A stretch of DNA of 46,273 bases. Origin: Acidobacteriota bacterium. GTDB lineage: Bacteria; Acidobacteriota; Vicinamibacteria; Vicinamibacterales; CAVVIG01. Under the pieces are notes generated by a model that saw only the letters and a list, made by a program, of their open reading frames with translations, had not been told where the DNA came from and did not search any database. A program made the position numbers and the translations under genes. Below, one piece after another: positions 1 through 8,664 of the stretch. The stretch lies in contig JACPZW010000081.1 in the NCBI GenBank assembly GCA_016195265.1, positions 1 through 46,273 on the forward strand, given 5' to 3'. Every line of letters begins with the position of its first letter. Positions within the stretch are counted from its first letter, which is position 1.

Positions 1-15
1 CTCCAATGTGTCCAT
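1..15 (-). other. possible first codons of a gene running off the left edge
   Basis: On the minus strand an ATG at 15-13 opens a frame reading M-D-T-L-E before the window ends. A purine-rich GAGAGGAAGG stretch lies about seven bases upstream and could serve as ribosome binding site. Five codons cannot identify a protein. The stem-loop-rich sequence just upstream makes a mobile-element gene a possibility, but this is inference only. Confidence 0.2.
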
Positions 16-94
16 CAGGATCCTTCCTCTCGTGTGCTTGGCGGCTCACGAGCGAAGTTTCTACCGTGGACACACTCCTTTCCCCGTCAAACTT

Positions 95-199
95 CTACTG
101 CCTCCCCGGCCGAGCCGGGGGGCCTCCCGGGGGCGCTAGCGCTGCCGGGACCGCCGCCAACGCTGCGAGTAGAAGCCCAAATGGACCTTTCAGAGACAT
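95..199 (-). CDS. possible 34-residue hydrophobic peptide
   Basis: A short frame starts at ATG 199-197, begins MSLKGPFGLLLAALAAVPAA and ends at TAG 97-95 with a Pro/Gly/Arg-rich tail. The N-terminal part looks like a signal sequence or single membrane segment. A strong AGGAGGAA ribosome binding site sits three bases upstream, but it is one arm of a perfect palindrome. The end of the frame runs through two GC-rich stem-loops (104-150), so the frame may be accidental, or the remnant of a longer secreted protein cut by hairpin sequence. No family recognised. Confidence 0.25.
   Translation of the reverse strand: MSLKGPFGLLLAALAAVPAALAPPGGPPARPGRQ
104..150. repeat. GC-rich stem-loops at left edge
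   Basis: Bases 104-120 form a perfect 7-bp stem with a three-base loop (CCCCGGC-CGA-GCCGGGG). Bases 125-150 can form a second stem (TCCCGG with CCGGGA) enclosing the 10-bp palindrome GCGCTAGCGC at 133-142. The first stem is almost the same as the one at 46151-46169 on the right edge, so both ends of the window may lie in copies of one repeated, possibly mobile, element. Confidence 0.45.
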
Positions 200-202
200 G
201 CC

Positions 203-219
203 TTCCTCCTATGGAGGAA
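203..219 (-). promoter_or_regulatory. palindrome containing a Shine-Dalgarno sequence
   Basis: TTCCTCC-TAT-GGAGGAA is a perfect 7-bp inverted repeat. Read on the minus strand its second arm is the AGGAGGAA that precedes the ATG at 199. If transcribed, the ribosome binding site would be paired in a hairpin, a device known from some insertion sequences that limit translation of read-through transcripts. It could equally be a DNA operator. Confidence 0.35.
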
Positions 220-335
220 TCACCGGCCGACGGAGGATCGTGCCATCAGCGTGTCCGCCACTTGCTTAGACGGAACGCGCACGTTCACATAAGCTTACCC
301 TACGTCTCTAAAGATCGGCCCCAGATTGGCCCACA

Positions 336-1781
336 CTATCGATCGCGGAGACGCGCGAGGATTTCCGCGGCGCGCCGGCCGGCGGCGTCCGTCGTCGCGA
401 CGCGCGCGGGCCACGTGCGCGTGTAGCCTTCCGACGCCCACTTCTTCGTCGCGTCGATGCCCATCTTGCCGCCGTACGCAGGCAGATCGGCCGCGTCGTC
501 GAGGTCGTCGACCGGACCTTTCGTCATCTGGATATCGCGCAGCGGATCCATGTGCGTGCCGACGATCCACGTCACCTGGCTGAGGTCGCGGACGTTGACG
601 TCCTTGTCCACCACGATGATCGTTTTCGAGAACATCAGCTGGCCGAGCCCCCAGAACGCGTTCATGATCTTGCGCGCGTGGCCGGGGTAGCGCTTGTCGA
701 TCGACACGAGCACCAGGTTGTGGAAGATGCCTTCCGCCGGAAAGTGCATGTCGACGATTTCGGGCAGCGTCTTCCGGATCATCGGCAGGAAGATCCGCTC
801 GCTCGCGAGGCCGAGGTAGTAGTCCTCCATCGGCGGGACGCCGACGACCGTCGCCAGGTACGTCGGCTTCTTCCGGCGTGTGACGCACGTGAGATGGAAG
901 ACGGGATAGTCGTCGGGCTGTGAATACAGGCCGGTGTGATCGCCGAACGGCCCTTCGCGTCGCCGTTCGCCCGGCTCGACGTAGCCTTCGAGGACGATGT
1001 GCGAGCTGGCCGGGACTTCGAGATCGACTGTGACGCACTTGACGAGCTCGATGCGGCGGCGCGCGAGGAAGCCACCCAGCAGCAGCTCGTCGAGGCCTTC
1101 CGGCATCGGCGCGGTCGCGCAGTACGGCAGCACGGGCTCGGCGCTCAAGGCGACGGCCACCTCGAGCCGCTTGCCAAGGCGCTCGGCGACGCGGTAGTGC
1201 TGCGCGCCGCCCTTGTGCCGCTGCCAGTGCATGCCGGTCGTCCGGCCGTCGAACACCTGCATGCGGTAGGCGCCGATGTTCCGCACGCCGGTCTCGGGAT
1301 CCTTCGTGAACACGAGCGGAAACGTGATGTACTTCCCGCCGTCATCAGGCCAGCATTTCAGAATCGGCAGCGCGTCGAGCGTGCCGTCCTTCTGGACGAT
1401 TTCCTGGCACGGCGCGTCCTTCACCGTTTTCGGCATCAGGTCGCGCAGCCGCCCGACCATCGGCAGCATCTTCAGCGCGTCCATGATCCCTTCGGGCATC
1501 TGCGGCGTCATCAGCTCGTCGATTTCTTTCGCGAGATCGTCGAGCGTCGTCACGCCGAGGGCGAGACATATGCGCTCGTTGGAACCATACACATTGGTCG
1601 CGACGGGAATGTCGAAGCCCGATGGTGTGTCGAACAGCAGCGCGGGTCCGCCGCCCGCGGACTTGGACACGCGGTCGGTGACCGCGGCGATCTCGAGGTC
1701 GGGGCTGACAGGCTCCGCGATCCGCGCCAGGAGCTTGCGTCGTTCAAGATCGGCCAGAAAGTCGTTGAGGTCTGAATACAT
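336..1781 (-). CDS. UbiD-family prenylated-FMN decarboxylase
   Basis: The 481-residue product has the full length of UbiD-family (de)carboxylases, which use prenylated FMN made by a UbiX partner; several act on aromatic acids in quinone synthesis. Visible hallmarks are NIGAYRMQ at about 168-175 (metal/prFMN-binding Asn and catalytic Arg region), a His-Lys-Gly-Gly stretch near 189, and EGPFGDHTG at 276-284, which carries conserved acidic residues of the active site. It could be a 4-hydroxybenzoate decarboxylase or the futalosine-pathway menaquinone decarboxylase; sequence alone does not separate these. No ubiX is visible. The gene follows the Gfo/Idh gene on the same strand across a 35-base junction occupied by a repeat array, and its ATG (1781-1779) has no evident Shine-Dalgarno. 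Confidence 0.88.
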   Translation of the reverse strand: MYSDLNDFLADLERRKLLARIAEPVSPDLEIAAVTDRVSKSAGGGPALLFDTPSGFDIPVATNVYGSNERICLALGVTTLDDLAKEIDELMTPQMPEGIMDALKMLPMVGRLRDLMPKTVKDAPCQEIVQKDGTLDALPILKCWPDDGGKYITFPLVFTKDPETGVRNIGAYRMQVFDGRTTGMHWQRHKGGAQHYRVAERLGKRLEVAVALSAEPVLPYCATAPMPEGLDELLLGGFLARRRIELVKCVTVDLEVPASSHIVLEGYVEPGERRREGPFGDHTGLYSQPDDYPVFHLTCVTRRKKPTYLATVVGVPPMEDYYLGLASERIFLPMIRKTLPEIVDMHFPAEGIFHNLVLVSIDKRYPGHARKIMNAFWGLGQLMFSKTIIVVDKDVNVRDLSQVTWIVGTHMDPLRDIQMTKGPVDDLDDAADLPAYGGKMGIDATKKWASEGYTRTWPARVATTDAAGRRAAEILARLRDR

Positions 1782-1783
1782 GT

Positions 1784-1853
1784 CAATGCGCGAATGCAGA
1801 AATGCGGTAATGCAAGTCAGTGTGCATTCGTGCGTTCCTGCATTGTTGCATTA
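1784..1853. repeat. inverted array of AATGC-type units
   Basis: Left arm 1784-1816 has four units built on AATGCNN; right arm 1822-1853 has the reverse complement (GCATTCNT-type). The arms can pair around a spacer of about five bases. The unit type recurs at 13330-13462. The right arm encodes the last dozen residues of the Gfo/Idh protein, and the left arm ends just before the UbiD start codon. Confidence 0.75.
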
Positions 1854-2770
1854 ATCCTATCGGTGATCGCCTGCGCGACGGCGAGCGCGCGGCGGCCCTG
1901 CTCGCCGGTCACCACGGGCGCGCGCCGCGTGACGACGGCGTCGACGAAATCCGCCAGCTCCAGTTTGAGCGGCTCTTCGGTGCGCACGGCCAGGTCACCG
2001 CCTGTAATCGACGGCATGGGTCCGCTTCCCTTCTCGAGCCGCCACGCCTCCACTTTCTGCGCGGCGTAGTCGATCGAGAGATAGCTCGCGGGCTGAAAGA
2101 ACCGGATCTTGCGGACGCGGTCGCGACTGATGCGGCTCGCGGTCAGATTCGCGATGCAACCGTTCGCAAACCGCACGCGCGCGTTGGCGATGTCGACGCG
2201 CGGCGTCAGCACCGGCACACCCACCGCCTCGATGGACTCGACCTCGGACCGCACCAGCGACAGCACGACGTCGAGATCGTGAATCATCAGATCGAAGACG
2301 ACGTCGATATCGAGGCTGCGTTCCGGGAACGTGCCGAGACGATGGACTTCGATGAACCGCGGGTCGACCAGCAGCGGCCGGGCGGCCGCGACGGCAGGAT
2401 TGAAGCGCTCGGTCTGCCCCACGGCCAGCGCGACGCCCGCCTTCGCGGCCGCCGCGATCATCGCGTCGGCTTCGGCCAGCGTGCGCGCCATCGGTTTTTC
2501 GACGAGCACCGGGACGCGCGATTCGAGACACGGCAGGGCGATCTCGAGGTGCCGCTCGGTCGGGACGGCGATGGTGACGGCGTCGACGCGTCCGATCAGG
2601 TCGCGCGCGTCGTACGCCGGCTGCGTGCCGTGCGCCGCCGCGATCTCGTCCGCGCGCGCCCGGTTGGTGTCCACGACGGCCGCCAGCGTCACGCCGGGAA
2701 GCGACGCGAGAATCCGGGCGTGGTGTTTCCCGAGATGCCCGACTCCGATCACCGCTATCCGGAGGGCCAT
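1817..2770 (-). CDS. Gfo/Idh/MocA-family NAD(P)-dependent oxidoreductase
   Basis: 317 residues. The start is set at ATG 2770-2768 because the Rossmann strand begins at once (MALRIAVIGVGHLGKHHARI, GxGxxG motif); the longer frame upstream is repeat sequence. A VEKPMA motif near residue 98 (the EKP typical of the family) and the C-terminal alpha/beta domain are present. Family members oxidise or reduce sugars and cyclic polyols. The position next to lpxI and fabZ-lpxA matches the order seen in several LPS gene clusters, where a Gfo/Idh protein follows lpxI and may make a modified UDP-GlcNAc (the GnnA-type oxidation); that role is inference and no GnnB aminotransferase is present. The C-terminal tail INATMQERTNAH is read from a repeat array. 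Confidence 0.85.
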   Translation of the reverse strand: MALRIAVIGVGHLGKHHARILASLPGVTLAAVVDTNRARADEIAAAHGTQPAYDARDLIGRVDAVTIAVPTERHLEIALPCLESRVPVLVEKPMARTLAEADAMIAAAAKAGVALAVGQTERFNPAVAAARPLLVDPRFIEVHRLGTFPERSLDIDVVFDLMIHDLDVVLSLVRSEVESIEAVGVPVLTPRVDIANARVRFANGCIANLTASRISRDRVRKIRFFQPASYLSIDYAAQKVEAWRLEKGSGPMPSITGGDLAVRTEEPLKLELADFVDAVVTRRAPVVTGEQGRRALAVAQAITDRINATMQERTNAH

Positions 2771-2790
2771 AACTGGTACCGGCGATAGTA

Positions 2791-2872
2791 GGCCACGAAG
2801 ACACGAAAACACGAAGAAGAGAGTTTTGTACAACACAACCTTCTTCTTCGTGTGCTTCGTGACTTCGTGGCC
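2791..2872. repeat. inverted array of CACGAA-type units
   Basis: The outer ends GGCCACGAAG and CTTCGTGGCC are perfect 10-base inverted repeats; inside are further ACACGAA-type units on the left and TTCGTGT-type units on the right, around a centre of about 15 bases. It fills the gap between lpxI and the Gfo/Idh gene. The same unit type occurs at 11998-12081 and partly at 38775-38830. Confidence 0.8.
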
Positions 2873-2885
2873 AATGCCGCTTGCG

Positions 2886-3710
2886 TCACCCCCGCCGCTC
2901 GGATCGACCCACGATGCAGATGTCGGCGGCGTCCGCGGTCTTGATGATTTCATCGCCGTCGATCATCAGCGTCTTGCCGGCATCAACCGAGAGCGCGGTC
3001 GCGCCCGCGGACGACATTGCCGCAATCGTCGACACGCCGACGACCGGGACGTCGAAGCGCATGTCCTGGTGCGGCTTGGCCACCTTGATGACGCGCGCGC
3101 CGGCGCCGGCCAGGCGGCCCGCCCGCGCGATGACGGCGTCGGTCCCTTCCATCGCCTCGACCGCGACGACGGCCGCCGACTTCACGACGATGGTCTGGCC
3201 GATGTCGAGGCCCGCAACGCTGTCGGCGATGCGGCAGCCGAACTCGAGGTCGGCGCGCTCGTCGGGTGTCGGTGCGCGCCGCGTCAGCACGCCGTCCCGC
3301 GCCATCAGCGGCGCCAGGAACGCGGTCGAGTCGAGCAGATCGATGCCCTTCTCGCGCAGCGCGTCGGCAACGCCACCGATGATCCCGTCGGTGTTCTTCG
3401 ACGAGAGCTTCATCAGGACGCCGAGCAGCGTCAGGTCGGGCTTGATGTCGAAGATCTTCGTGTGCTTGACTTGCCCCGCCATCACGGCCTGCGCGACGCC
3501 GGCGTCCTTCAACAGGCTGATGCACGTGCCGAGCTGGCCGAGCGAGATCCAGTGGAACGCGGCCGCGGGCGTCTGCGCCGCCGCGTCGGCGAGTTCGGGG
3601 AACGTTTCGTCCTTGAGCGCGATGACGGTGACGTCGTGGCCGAGGCGGCGGGCCGCGTCCAGCACCAGAAAGGGAAATCGACCGTTGCCGGCGATGAGAC
3701 CCAACCGCAT
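2886..3710 (-). CDS. lpxI: UDP-2,3-diacylglucosamine pyrophosphatase LpxI
   Basis: 274 residues, the usual LpxI (DUF1009) length. LpxI hydrolyses UDP-2,3-diacylglucosamine to lipid X in lipid A synthesis and replaces LpxH in many non-enteric diderms. The start ATG 3710-3708 is chosen because the protein opens with [20 protein letters not shown], the conserved N-terminal GLIAGxGxFP motif; the extra 18 codons upstream come from a repeat array. The central [18 protein letters not shown] segment and the C-terminal domain with conserved Asp residues (near [13 protein letters not shown]) are present. It lies directly after fabZ-lpxA, as in typical lpx clusters; lpxB is not in the window. Confidence 0.92.
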   Translation of the reverse strand: MRLGLIAGNGRFPFLVLDAARRLGHDVTVIALKDETFPELADAAAQTPAAAFHWISLGQLGTCISLLKDAGVAQAVMAGQVKHTKIFDIKPDLTLLGVLMKLSSKNTDGIIGGVADALREKGIDLLDSTAFLAPLMARDGVLTRRAPTPDERADLEFGCRIADSVAGLDIGQTIVVKSAAVVAVEAMEGTDAVIARAGRLAGAGARVIKVAKPHQDMRFDVPVVGVSTIAAMSSAGATALSVDAGKTLMIDGDEIIKTADAADICIVGRSERRG

Positions 3711-3784
3711 GGCTAATGGCTGAAGGCTAATGGCTTGTGGCGCATGGGTGCAACGGCCGACCACCTTCGACAGCCCTCAGCCAT
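3711..3784. repeat. array of GGCTAAT/GGCTGAA 7-mers with short inverted arm
   Basis: Five 7-base units (GGCTAAT, GGCTGAA, GGCTAAT, GGCTTGT, GGCGCAT) run from 3711 to 3745, starting at the base next to the lpxI start codon. Two inverse units (CAGCCCT, CAGCCAT) lie at 3771-3784, close to the stop codon of fabZ-lpxA. The CAGCCCT unit links this site to 5051-5149 and 42082-42109. Confidence 0.65.
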
Positions 3785-3792
3785 GAATGCCG

Positions 3793-5085
3793 TCATTCGT
3801 CCAGGAGGACTTCGGCGCGGCGGCTGGCGCGGCGCAGAATCACGCCGCGCGTCGACGATCGGATGAACTCCAGGAGGTGCTGCACCTCGTCGCAGGCCAG
3901 GGTCTTGTCCTTCTGAATCTGCTGGAGCGCCTTGGTCGTATTCAGCTTGGACTGGAGCAGGTAACGGAACGTGCGCTTCAGCTTGCCGATCACGTCCGCC
4001 GACATCCCGCGGCGCTCGAGGCCGATTGTGTTCGCACCGAAGATCCGCGCCGGCCGGCTGCCGACCGTCCGCGCGTACGGCAGCGCGTCCTTGGTGATCA
4101 CCGAGTAGCCGCCGATGAAACCGTGCTGGCCGACGCGGCAGAACTGGTGCACGGCCGAGCCCGCGCTGATGTTGGCGTACGACTCCACCGAGACGTGACC
4201 GCCGAGCGTCGCGTGCGGGCCGAAAATCGTATTGTCGCCCACGCGGCAATCGTGCGCGACGTGCACGTAGGCCATGAACACGTTGCGATCGCCGATCGTC
4301 GTCACGCCGCCGCCGCCACGCGTCCCCCGGTTGATCGTCACGAACTCGCGGAAAATATTGCGACGGCCGATGACCAGCCGCGTGGGCTCGCCCTGATACT
4401 TGAGGTCCTGCGGCGCGAGGCCGATCGACCCGAACGGATAGATCTCGGTGTCGTCGCCGATCTCGGTCCAGCCGTCGATGACGGCGGACGCGCCGATGCG
4501 GCAGTTGCGCCCGATACGCACGCTCGGGCCGATGCTGGCGTGCGGGCCGATCGACGTGCCCTCGCCAATCTGCGCGAGCGGATGCACCACGGCGCGGGGA
4601 TCGATGTCGGTCCGGTCCGGCTCGAGACCGAGCAGCAATTCCGCTTCGGCGACGATCTGATCGCCGACAAACGCCGTCGCCTGCGCGCGCGCGAGCCGTG
4701 ACCGCCGGCGTCCGAGGGAGATTTCCAGCCGCAGGCGGTCGCCCGGCACGACCTGCCGGCGGAACTTGGCGTCGTTCACGCCGCGCAGGTACACGCGGAA
4801 CGTCGGCGGCGCGTCTTCGCGCTGCAGCAGCAGCATCGCCGCGACCTGCGAGAGCGACTCGAGCATCAGCACGCCCGGCATCAGCGGCGCACCCGGGAAA
4901 TGGCCCTGGAAGAATTCTTCGGCGATCGTGACGTTCTTGACCGCGACCAGACGCCGGCCCTCATCATGCTCGGAAATCGCATCGACCATCGGGGACGGAT
5001 ACCGGTGGCAGAACCGGTGGAGGAGGATGGGGATGTTGATGGAAGACCGAAGGGCTGAGGGCAAAGGGCTAAGGGCTGAAGGCAA
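3793..5085 (-). CDS. bifunctional FabZ-LpxA (hydroxyacyl-ACP dehydratase / UDP-GlcNAc acyltransferase)
   Basis: Residues about 15-155 are FabZ: HRYP motif at 27-30, GHFPG with catalytic His62, and PGVLMLESLSQ with catalytic Glu76. Residues about 160-430 are LpxA: hexapeptide left-handed beta-helix repeats, the YVHVAHDC segment with catalytic His278 (E. coli His125), the VHQFCRVG segment, and the helical C-terminal domain ending RSSTRGVI. The single chain couples fatty acid elongation to the first step of lipid A synthesis; such fusions are known in several phyla. The start is unclear: the frame opens with TTG at 5085 inside a repeat array (alternative TTG 5064), and the first ATG (4989) would remove the HRYP region. 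lpxD is absent between it and ompH. Confidence 0.9.
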   Translation of the reverse strand: MPSALSPLPSALRSSINIPILLHRFCHRYPSPMVDAISEHDEGRRLVAVKNVTIAEEFFQGHFPGAPLMPGVLMLESLSQVAAMLLLQREDAPPTFRVYLRGVNDAKFRRQVVPGDRLRLEISLGRRRSRLARAQATAFVGDQIVAEAELLLGLEPDRTDIDPRAVVHPLAQIGEGTSIGPHASIGPSVRIGRNCRIGASAVIDGWTEIGDDTEIYPFGSIGLAPQDLKYQGEPTRLVIGRRNIFREFVTINRGTRGGGGVTTIGDRNVFMAYVHVAHDCRVGDNTIFGPHATLGGHVSVESYANISAGSAVHQFCRVGQHGFIGGYSVITKDALPYARTVGSRPARIFGANTIGLERRGMSADVIGKLKRTFRYLLQSKLNTTKALQQIQKDKTLACDEVQHLLEFIRSSTRGVILRRASRRAEVLLDE

Positions 5086-5149
5086 AGGACTCAGGGCTGA
5101 TTCTATCGCAGGCCCAGCCCTCAGCCCTCAGCCCTCAGCCCTCAGCCCT
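5051..5149. repeat. inverted array of AGGGCTG / CAGCCCT 7-mers
   Basis: Seven 7-base units (AGGGCTG, AGGGCAA, AGGGCTA, AGGGCTG, AAGGCAA, AGGACTC, AGGGCTG) run 5051-5099; five CAGCCCT units run 5115-5149. The 15-base spacer would be the loop of a long hairpin. The left arm supplies the apparent TTG start and first residues of FabZ-LpxA (in reverse reading), and the right arm ends 13 bases before the ompH stop codon. Confidence 0.85.
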
Positions 5150-5162
5150 TTCAAAACTCTTC

Positions 5163-5840
5163 CTACTTCGGCGCCGTGCCCGGCTTGCTCGTGGCGTCCA
5201 GCTTCTTGATGATGTCGTTGGTGAGGTCAAGCCCCGGGTCCATCCACGCCAGGCCGGCGTCGGTCTGGAAAACCATGTGGAGGCCCTTTTCGGCCGCGAC
5301 CGACGCGAGAATCGGCGACACCTTCTTCACGAAATCCTGCTGCACTTCGTTCTGCAGCTCGTTGATCTCGGCCTGCGCGTCCTGCTGGAAGCGCTGGATG
5401 TCGACCTGCTCCTTCTCGATTTCCTTCTCGAGCGCAGTCCGCGCCGCGTCGCTCAGCAGCGTGCCGCTGGTCTGCAGCTTCTGCTGATTCGCCTGGAGCT
5501 GCTTGTTCTTCTCGGCGCCCTCGTTTTGCTTCTTCTGCGTCAGCGCGTTGACGCGCGCGAGCGCGACCTTGCCTTCCATCGATTCCTGGAAGACGCGCGG
5601 CGGATTGAAGAACGCGACCTTCGCGCCGGCGGGAAACACGGCGGGCGGCGCGGGCGGCGCCGCGGGCGCGGCCTGCGCGGGCGGCATTGCGGGAACCTGC
5701 AGCGGCGCGGCCGGCTTCGGCGCGGGAGCGGCCGGCGGTCTGGCCTGACCCGCGGCCTGGGCGAATACTGGGGCAACGCTCGACGCCGTCAGGGACAGTA
5801 CCGACAGGGCGAGCACCGCAAGCTTGGTAGAACCTCTCAT
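5163..5840 (-). CDS. OmpH/Skp-family periplasmic chaperone
   Basis: 225 residues. A signal peptide with cleavage after PVFA-QA at about 28 is followed by a Pro/Ala-rich linker of about 40 residues, longer than in E. coli Skp. The OmpH domain starts around VAFFNPPRVFQ and continues in a long charged coiled coil (KKQNEGAEKNKQLQANQQ and onward), then a C-terminal strand with GLHMVFQTDAGLAW. Skp carries unfolded outer membrane proteins through the periplasm to the BAM complex. It lies directly downstream of bamA, the usual order. An AAAGGA element about 11 bases upstream of the ATG may be its ribosome binding site. Confidence 0.87.
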   Translation of the reverse strand: MRGSTKLAVLALSVLSLTASSVAPVFAQAAGQARPPAAPAPKPAAPLQVPAMPPAQAAPAAPPAPPAVFPAGAKVAFFNPPRVFQESMEGKVALARVNALTQKKQNEGAEKNKQLQANQQKLQTSGTLLSDAARTALEKEIEKEQVDIQRFQQDAQAEINELQNEVQQDFVKKVSPILASVAAEKGLHMVFQTDAGLAWMDPGLDLTNDIIKKLDATSKPGTAPK

Positions 5841-5934
5841 TACGCTGAATCCTTTCGATTAAGGAAGGGGCCGGAAGTCCTTCTATCTTAACTGGGACTC
5901 CCGTCCCCTTCAATAACTGGGACCCTTCCAAACC

Positions 5935-8619
5935 TTAGAAGGTCGACCCGACCGCAAACCGGAACTGGAACGCCGACTGCAGCTGCAGGGTATTGTCCCG
6001 CACGCCGCTCCGCTGGGGATTGTAAGCAAAAATGAGCCGGAACGGGACGTTGAGGACCGGCATGAAGAAGCGGACCTCGACCCCGGTCGACGTCTTGAAA
6101 TCCTGAAAGTTGAAGTTGGTCCCCTTCTTGACGGTCGTGGCCAGCGACCCGCCGTCCGGCACGAACGCCGGCGGCCCCACCAGCTCCGGCCCCGTCTGCA
6201 CTTGACCGGCGTCGTAGAAGAGGATCGCGCGCACCGGGCCGGCGATCGTGATCTGCTCTTCCGCGTTGAAGAGCAGGCTCTTGTTCCCGCCGAGCACCAG
6301 ACCCGTGATCGGATCCTGCGGCCCGATGCTCCGGATGTCGAACCCGCGGATGCTGTACTCGCCGCCGAGGAAAAGCTTTTCGAAAATCGGCAGGTCGCCC
6401 GCGCCCGTGAACGCGTGGAGATACTCGATCTGGCCGCGCAGGCCCAGCGTGAACCGGTTCATGTGCCGGAGGTAGATTACGCTCTCGAGCATCGGCTTCC
6501 AGAAATTGGTATTGCCGCCGATGCCCGCCAGATCCAGCGACGCGCTCAGGCGCTTGCCGGTCGTCGGAAAGATCGGCTGGTCCACCGTGTTGTAGACGAT
6601 GCTCGGCGTGACTTTGCTGATGATGCGCGCCCCGCCCTGGCCGATGAGCAGCGAGTCGGCGAGGAACGGATTGCGCGCGAGCAGCGTGGGATCGGTGTAG
6701 ACCTCGTTGATGTCCGTGACCTGCACCTGCTGGTAGCTGTAGTTGGTGAACATCCGGGTGAACCCGCTGAGCGGGAACCCGAACGTCAGCACCATGCCCG
6801 TGGACCGCTGTGTGAACTGGCTGATGTAGCGGACGTCGGTCCGGAACAGGTTGAAGCCGCCGGTGATGTTGCGATCGAAGAGGAACGGCTCGGTGAAGGC
6901 GAGCGAATAGTTCTGCGCGCGCGAGCCGGCCGACATCGACAGCGTCAGGCTCTCGCCGCGGCCGAGGAAGTTCGCCGTCTGGAACGACAACTGGCCGAAG
7001 ACGCCCTCGAACTCGGAAACGCCGGCGCCGAACGTCAGCTGATTGCGGTTCTGCTCCTCGAGCTTCAGCTTGATGTCGACTTTGTTCGTTTCGGTCGGCA
7101 CCTTCTGCACGTCGACTTCGCCGGGCTTGCCCTCGAGCGCCTTGAAGTAGCCGAGCTGGTTCAGCCGCTTGACGCTGTACTTCAGCGCCTCGGTATTGAA
7201 CGGGGCGCCCTCGAGCAGGCGTATCTCCCGCCTGATCACGTTGTCGCGCGTCGTCGTGTTGCCGACGAACGTGATGCGGTCGACGAAGAACTGATGCCCT
7301 TCCTGCATGCGCATCGTCACGTCGACGAGCGCGGGGCCTTTCTGCGCGTCCGGCGCCTTGAGCGCGTCCGGCGCCTCCGGCTCGTTCGGGTTCGGATCGT
7401 CGCGGAACTTGTAGTCGGGGAACCCGGTGAACTCGTAGTACCCGCCGGTGCCGTACACCTCGCGCGCCTTGTCCAGGCCCTTGCGGATGTTCTTCTCGCC
7501 GTAGTACTCGCCCACCTTCGTCTTGAAGAGCGGCTTGAGGAAGTCCGTCTTGACGACGGTGTTGCCGGCGACGTCGAAGGATCCGACCTTGTAGCGCGGC
7601 CCTTCGGTGATGGGCACCCGCAGCTCGATCCAGCGCGTTTTCTTGTCGTCCGAATCGGTGATCACGCGCAGTTCGGGCACGCCGACGTTCGCACGGATGT
7701 AGCCGTGATCGCGGTAGAACGACACGATCTTCTCGGCGTCATCGTCGAACTTCGCCTCCTGGTACGTGCCGCCGTCGCCGAGCGACGAAAGCACCCAGGT
7801 CGGCAGGTGGAAGAAGTCCTCGAAGCCGGCGTTTTCCTTGTTGTCCTTGAGCTGCTTCTTGATCTGGCGATCGCTCATCGCCTTGTTGCCGAGGAACTCG
7901 ATCTTGCGGATGCGGACCTTCGGGCCCTCGTCCATGTGGAACGTCAGGTGCACGAGCTTCGGACCGCCCGGGATTTCCTGGATCTCCGGCTTCACGTCCG
8001 CGTACTGGAAGCCTTTCTCGCGCATCATGTCGCGGATGATGCCTTGCACTTTGCGGACGAGGCTGGGATCGATGAACGTGTCCAGCCGGATCTGCGCGTT
8101 CGCGTCCTTCAGTTTTTCATCAATCTTCGAGATCTCGACCTTCTTCGAGCCGACGTAGTCGACGATCTTGACGCGCTGCCGCTCCTCCATGTTGTACGTG
8201 ACGATCTTGCCGATCGTCCCATTGGGGAACGCGTAGTCGCGCGTGTCGATCCAGAGGTTGTCGAGGAAGTTCGTGTTCCACAGCCGATGAAAGTCGTCGA
8301 GGATGGTTTTCTCGGCCGCTGCGTCGTACGGCGCCCAGATGCCCTGCGATGGAATGCTGGCCTTCAGCTGGATGTAATAAAGGTAGGTCTGAAACTCGAT
8401 GATCGACGCGTTGCCCTGCGCCTCGAAACACGGCGCGATGAACAGCACGACGGGCGCCGATCCCGCGGGTGGTTCGGCGCGCGGGATCGCCTGCTGGCCG
8501 CACACCGTGGCCGGCGGGAGGGCCGGCTGATCCTGGGCCGCAACGGGCGCCGCCAGCCAGGGCAGCAGGACGGCTACGGCCGCCGCGACGGGTGCGAACA
8601 CACTGACACGCAGGGACAT
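5935..8619 (-). CDS. bamA: outer membrane protein assembly factor BamA
   Basis: 894 residues with a signal peptide (cleavage near PVAA-QD), several POTRA domains, and a C-terminal 16-strand barrel. The GGEYSIRGFD segment holds the conserved RGF motif of loop 6 and the chain ends in an aromatic beta-signal (FRFAVGSTF). BamA is the core insertase of the BAM complex. The N-terminal region before the first clear POTRA is extended, with an insert rich in Asp/Pro/Ala (DPNPNEPEAPDALKAPD) between POTRA domains. It stands upstream of ompH in the envelope cluster; the ATG lacks a clear Shine-Dalgarno. Confidence 0.93.
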   Translation of the reverse strand: MSLRVSVFAPVAAAVAVLLPWLAAPVAAQDQPALPPATVCGQQAIPRAEPPAGSAPVVLFIAPCFEAQGNASIIEFQTYLYYIQLKASIPSQGIWAPYDAAAEKTILDDFHRLWNTNFLDNLWIDTRDYAFPNGTIGKIVTYNMEERQRVKIVDYVGSKKVEISKIDEKLKDANAQIRLDTFIDPSLVRKVQGIIRDMMREKGFQYADVKPEIQEIPGGPKLVHLTFHMDEGPKVRIRKIEFLGNKAMSDRQIKKQLKDNKENAGFEDFFHLPTWVLSSLGDGGTYQEAKFDDDAEKIVSFYRDHGYIRANVGVPELRVITDSDDKKTRWIELRVPITEGPRYKVGSFDVAGNTVVKTDFLKPLFKTKVGEYYGEKNIRKGLDKAREVYGTGGYYEFTGFPDYKFRDDPNPNEPEAPDALKAPDAQKGPALVDVTMRMQEGHQFFVDRITFVGNTTTRDNVIRREIRLLEGAPFNTEALKYSVKRLNQLGYFKALEGKPGEVDVQKVPTETNKVDIKLKLEEQNRNQLTFGAGVSEFEGVFGQLSFQTANFLGRGESLTLSMSAGSRAQNYSLAFTEPFLFDRNITGGFNLFRTDVRYISQFTQRSTGMVLTFGFPLSGFTRMFTNYSYQQVQVTDINEVYTDPTLLARNPFLADSLLIGQGGARIISKVTPSIVYNTVDQPIFPTTGKRLSASLDLAGIGGNTNFWKPMLESVIYLRHMNRFTLGLRGQIEYLHAFTGAGDLPIFEKLFLGGEYSIRGFDIRSIGPQDPITGLVLGGNKSLLFNAEEQITIAGPVRAILFYDAGQVQTGPELVGPPAFVPDGGSLATTVKKGTNFNFQDFKTSTGVEVRFFMPVLNVPFRLIFAYNPQRSGVRDNTLQLQSAFQFRFAVGSTF

Positions 8620-8664
8620 CTAATGGATTTTAGACTGAGGGCGGCGGCGTTTGGTCGTTCAATT

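Noticed and set aside
1..335. A definite transposase gene at the left edge
   Set aside because: Only five codons of a possible frame are inside the window; no motif is visible.
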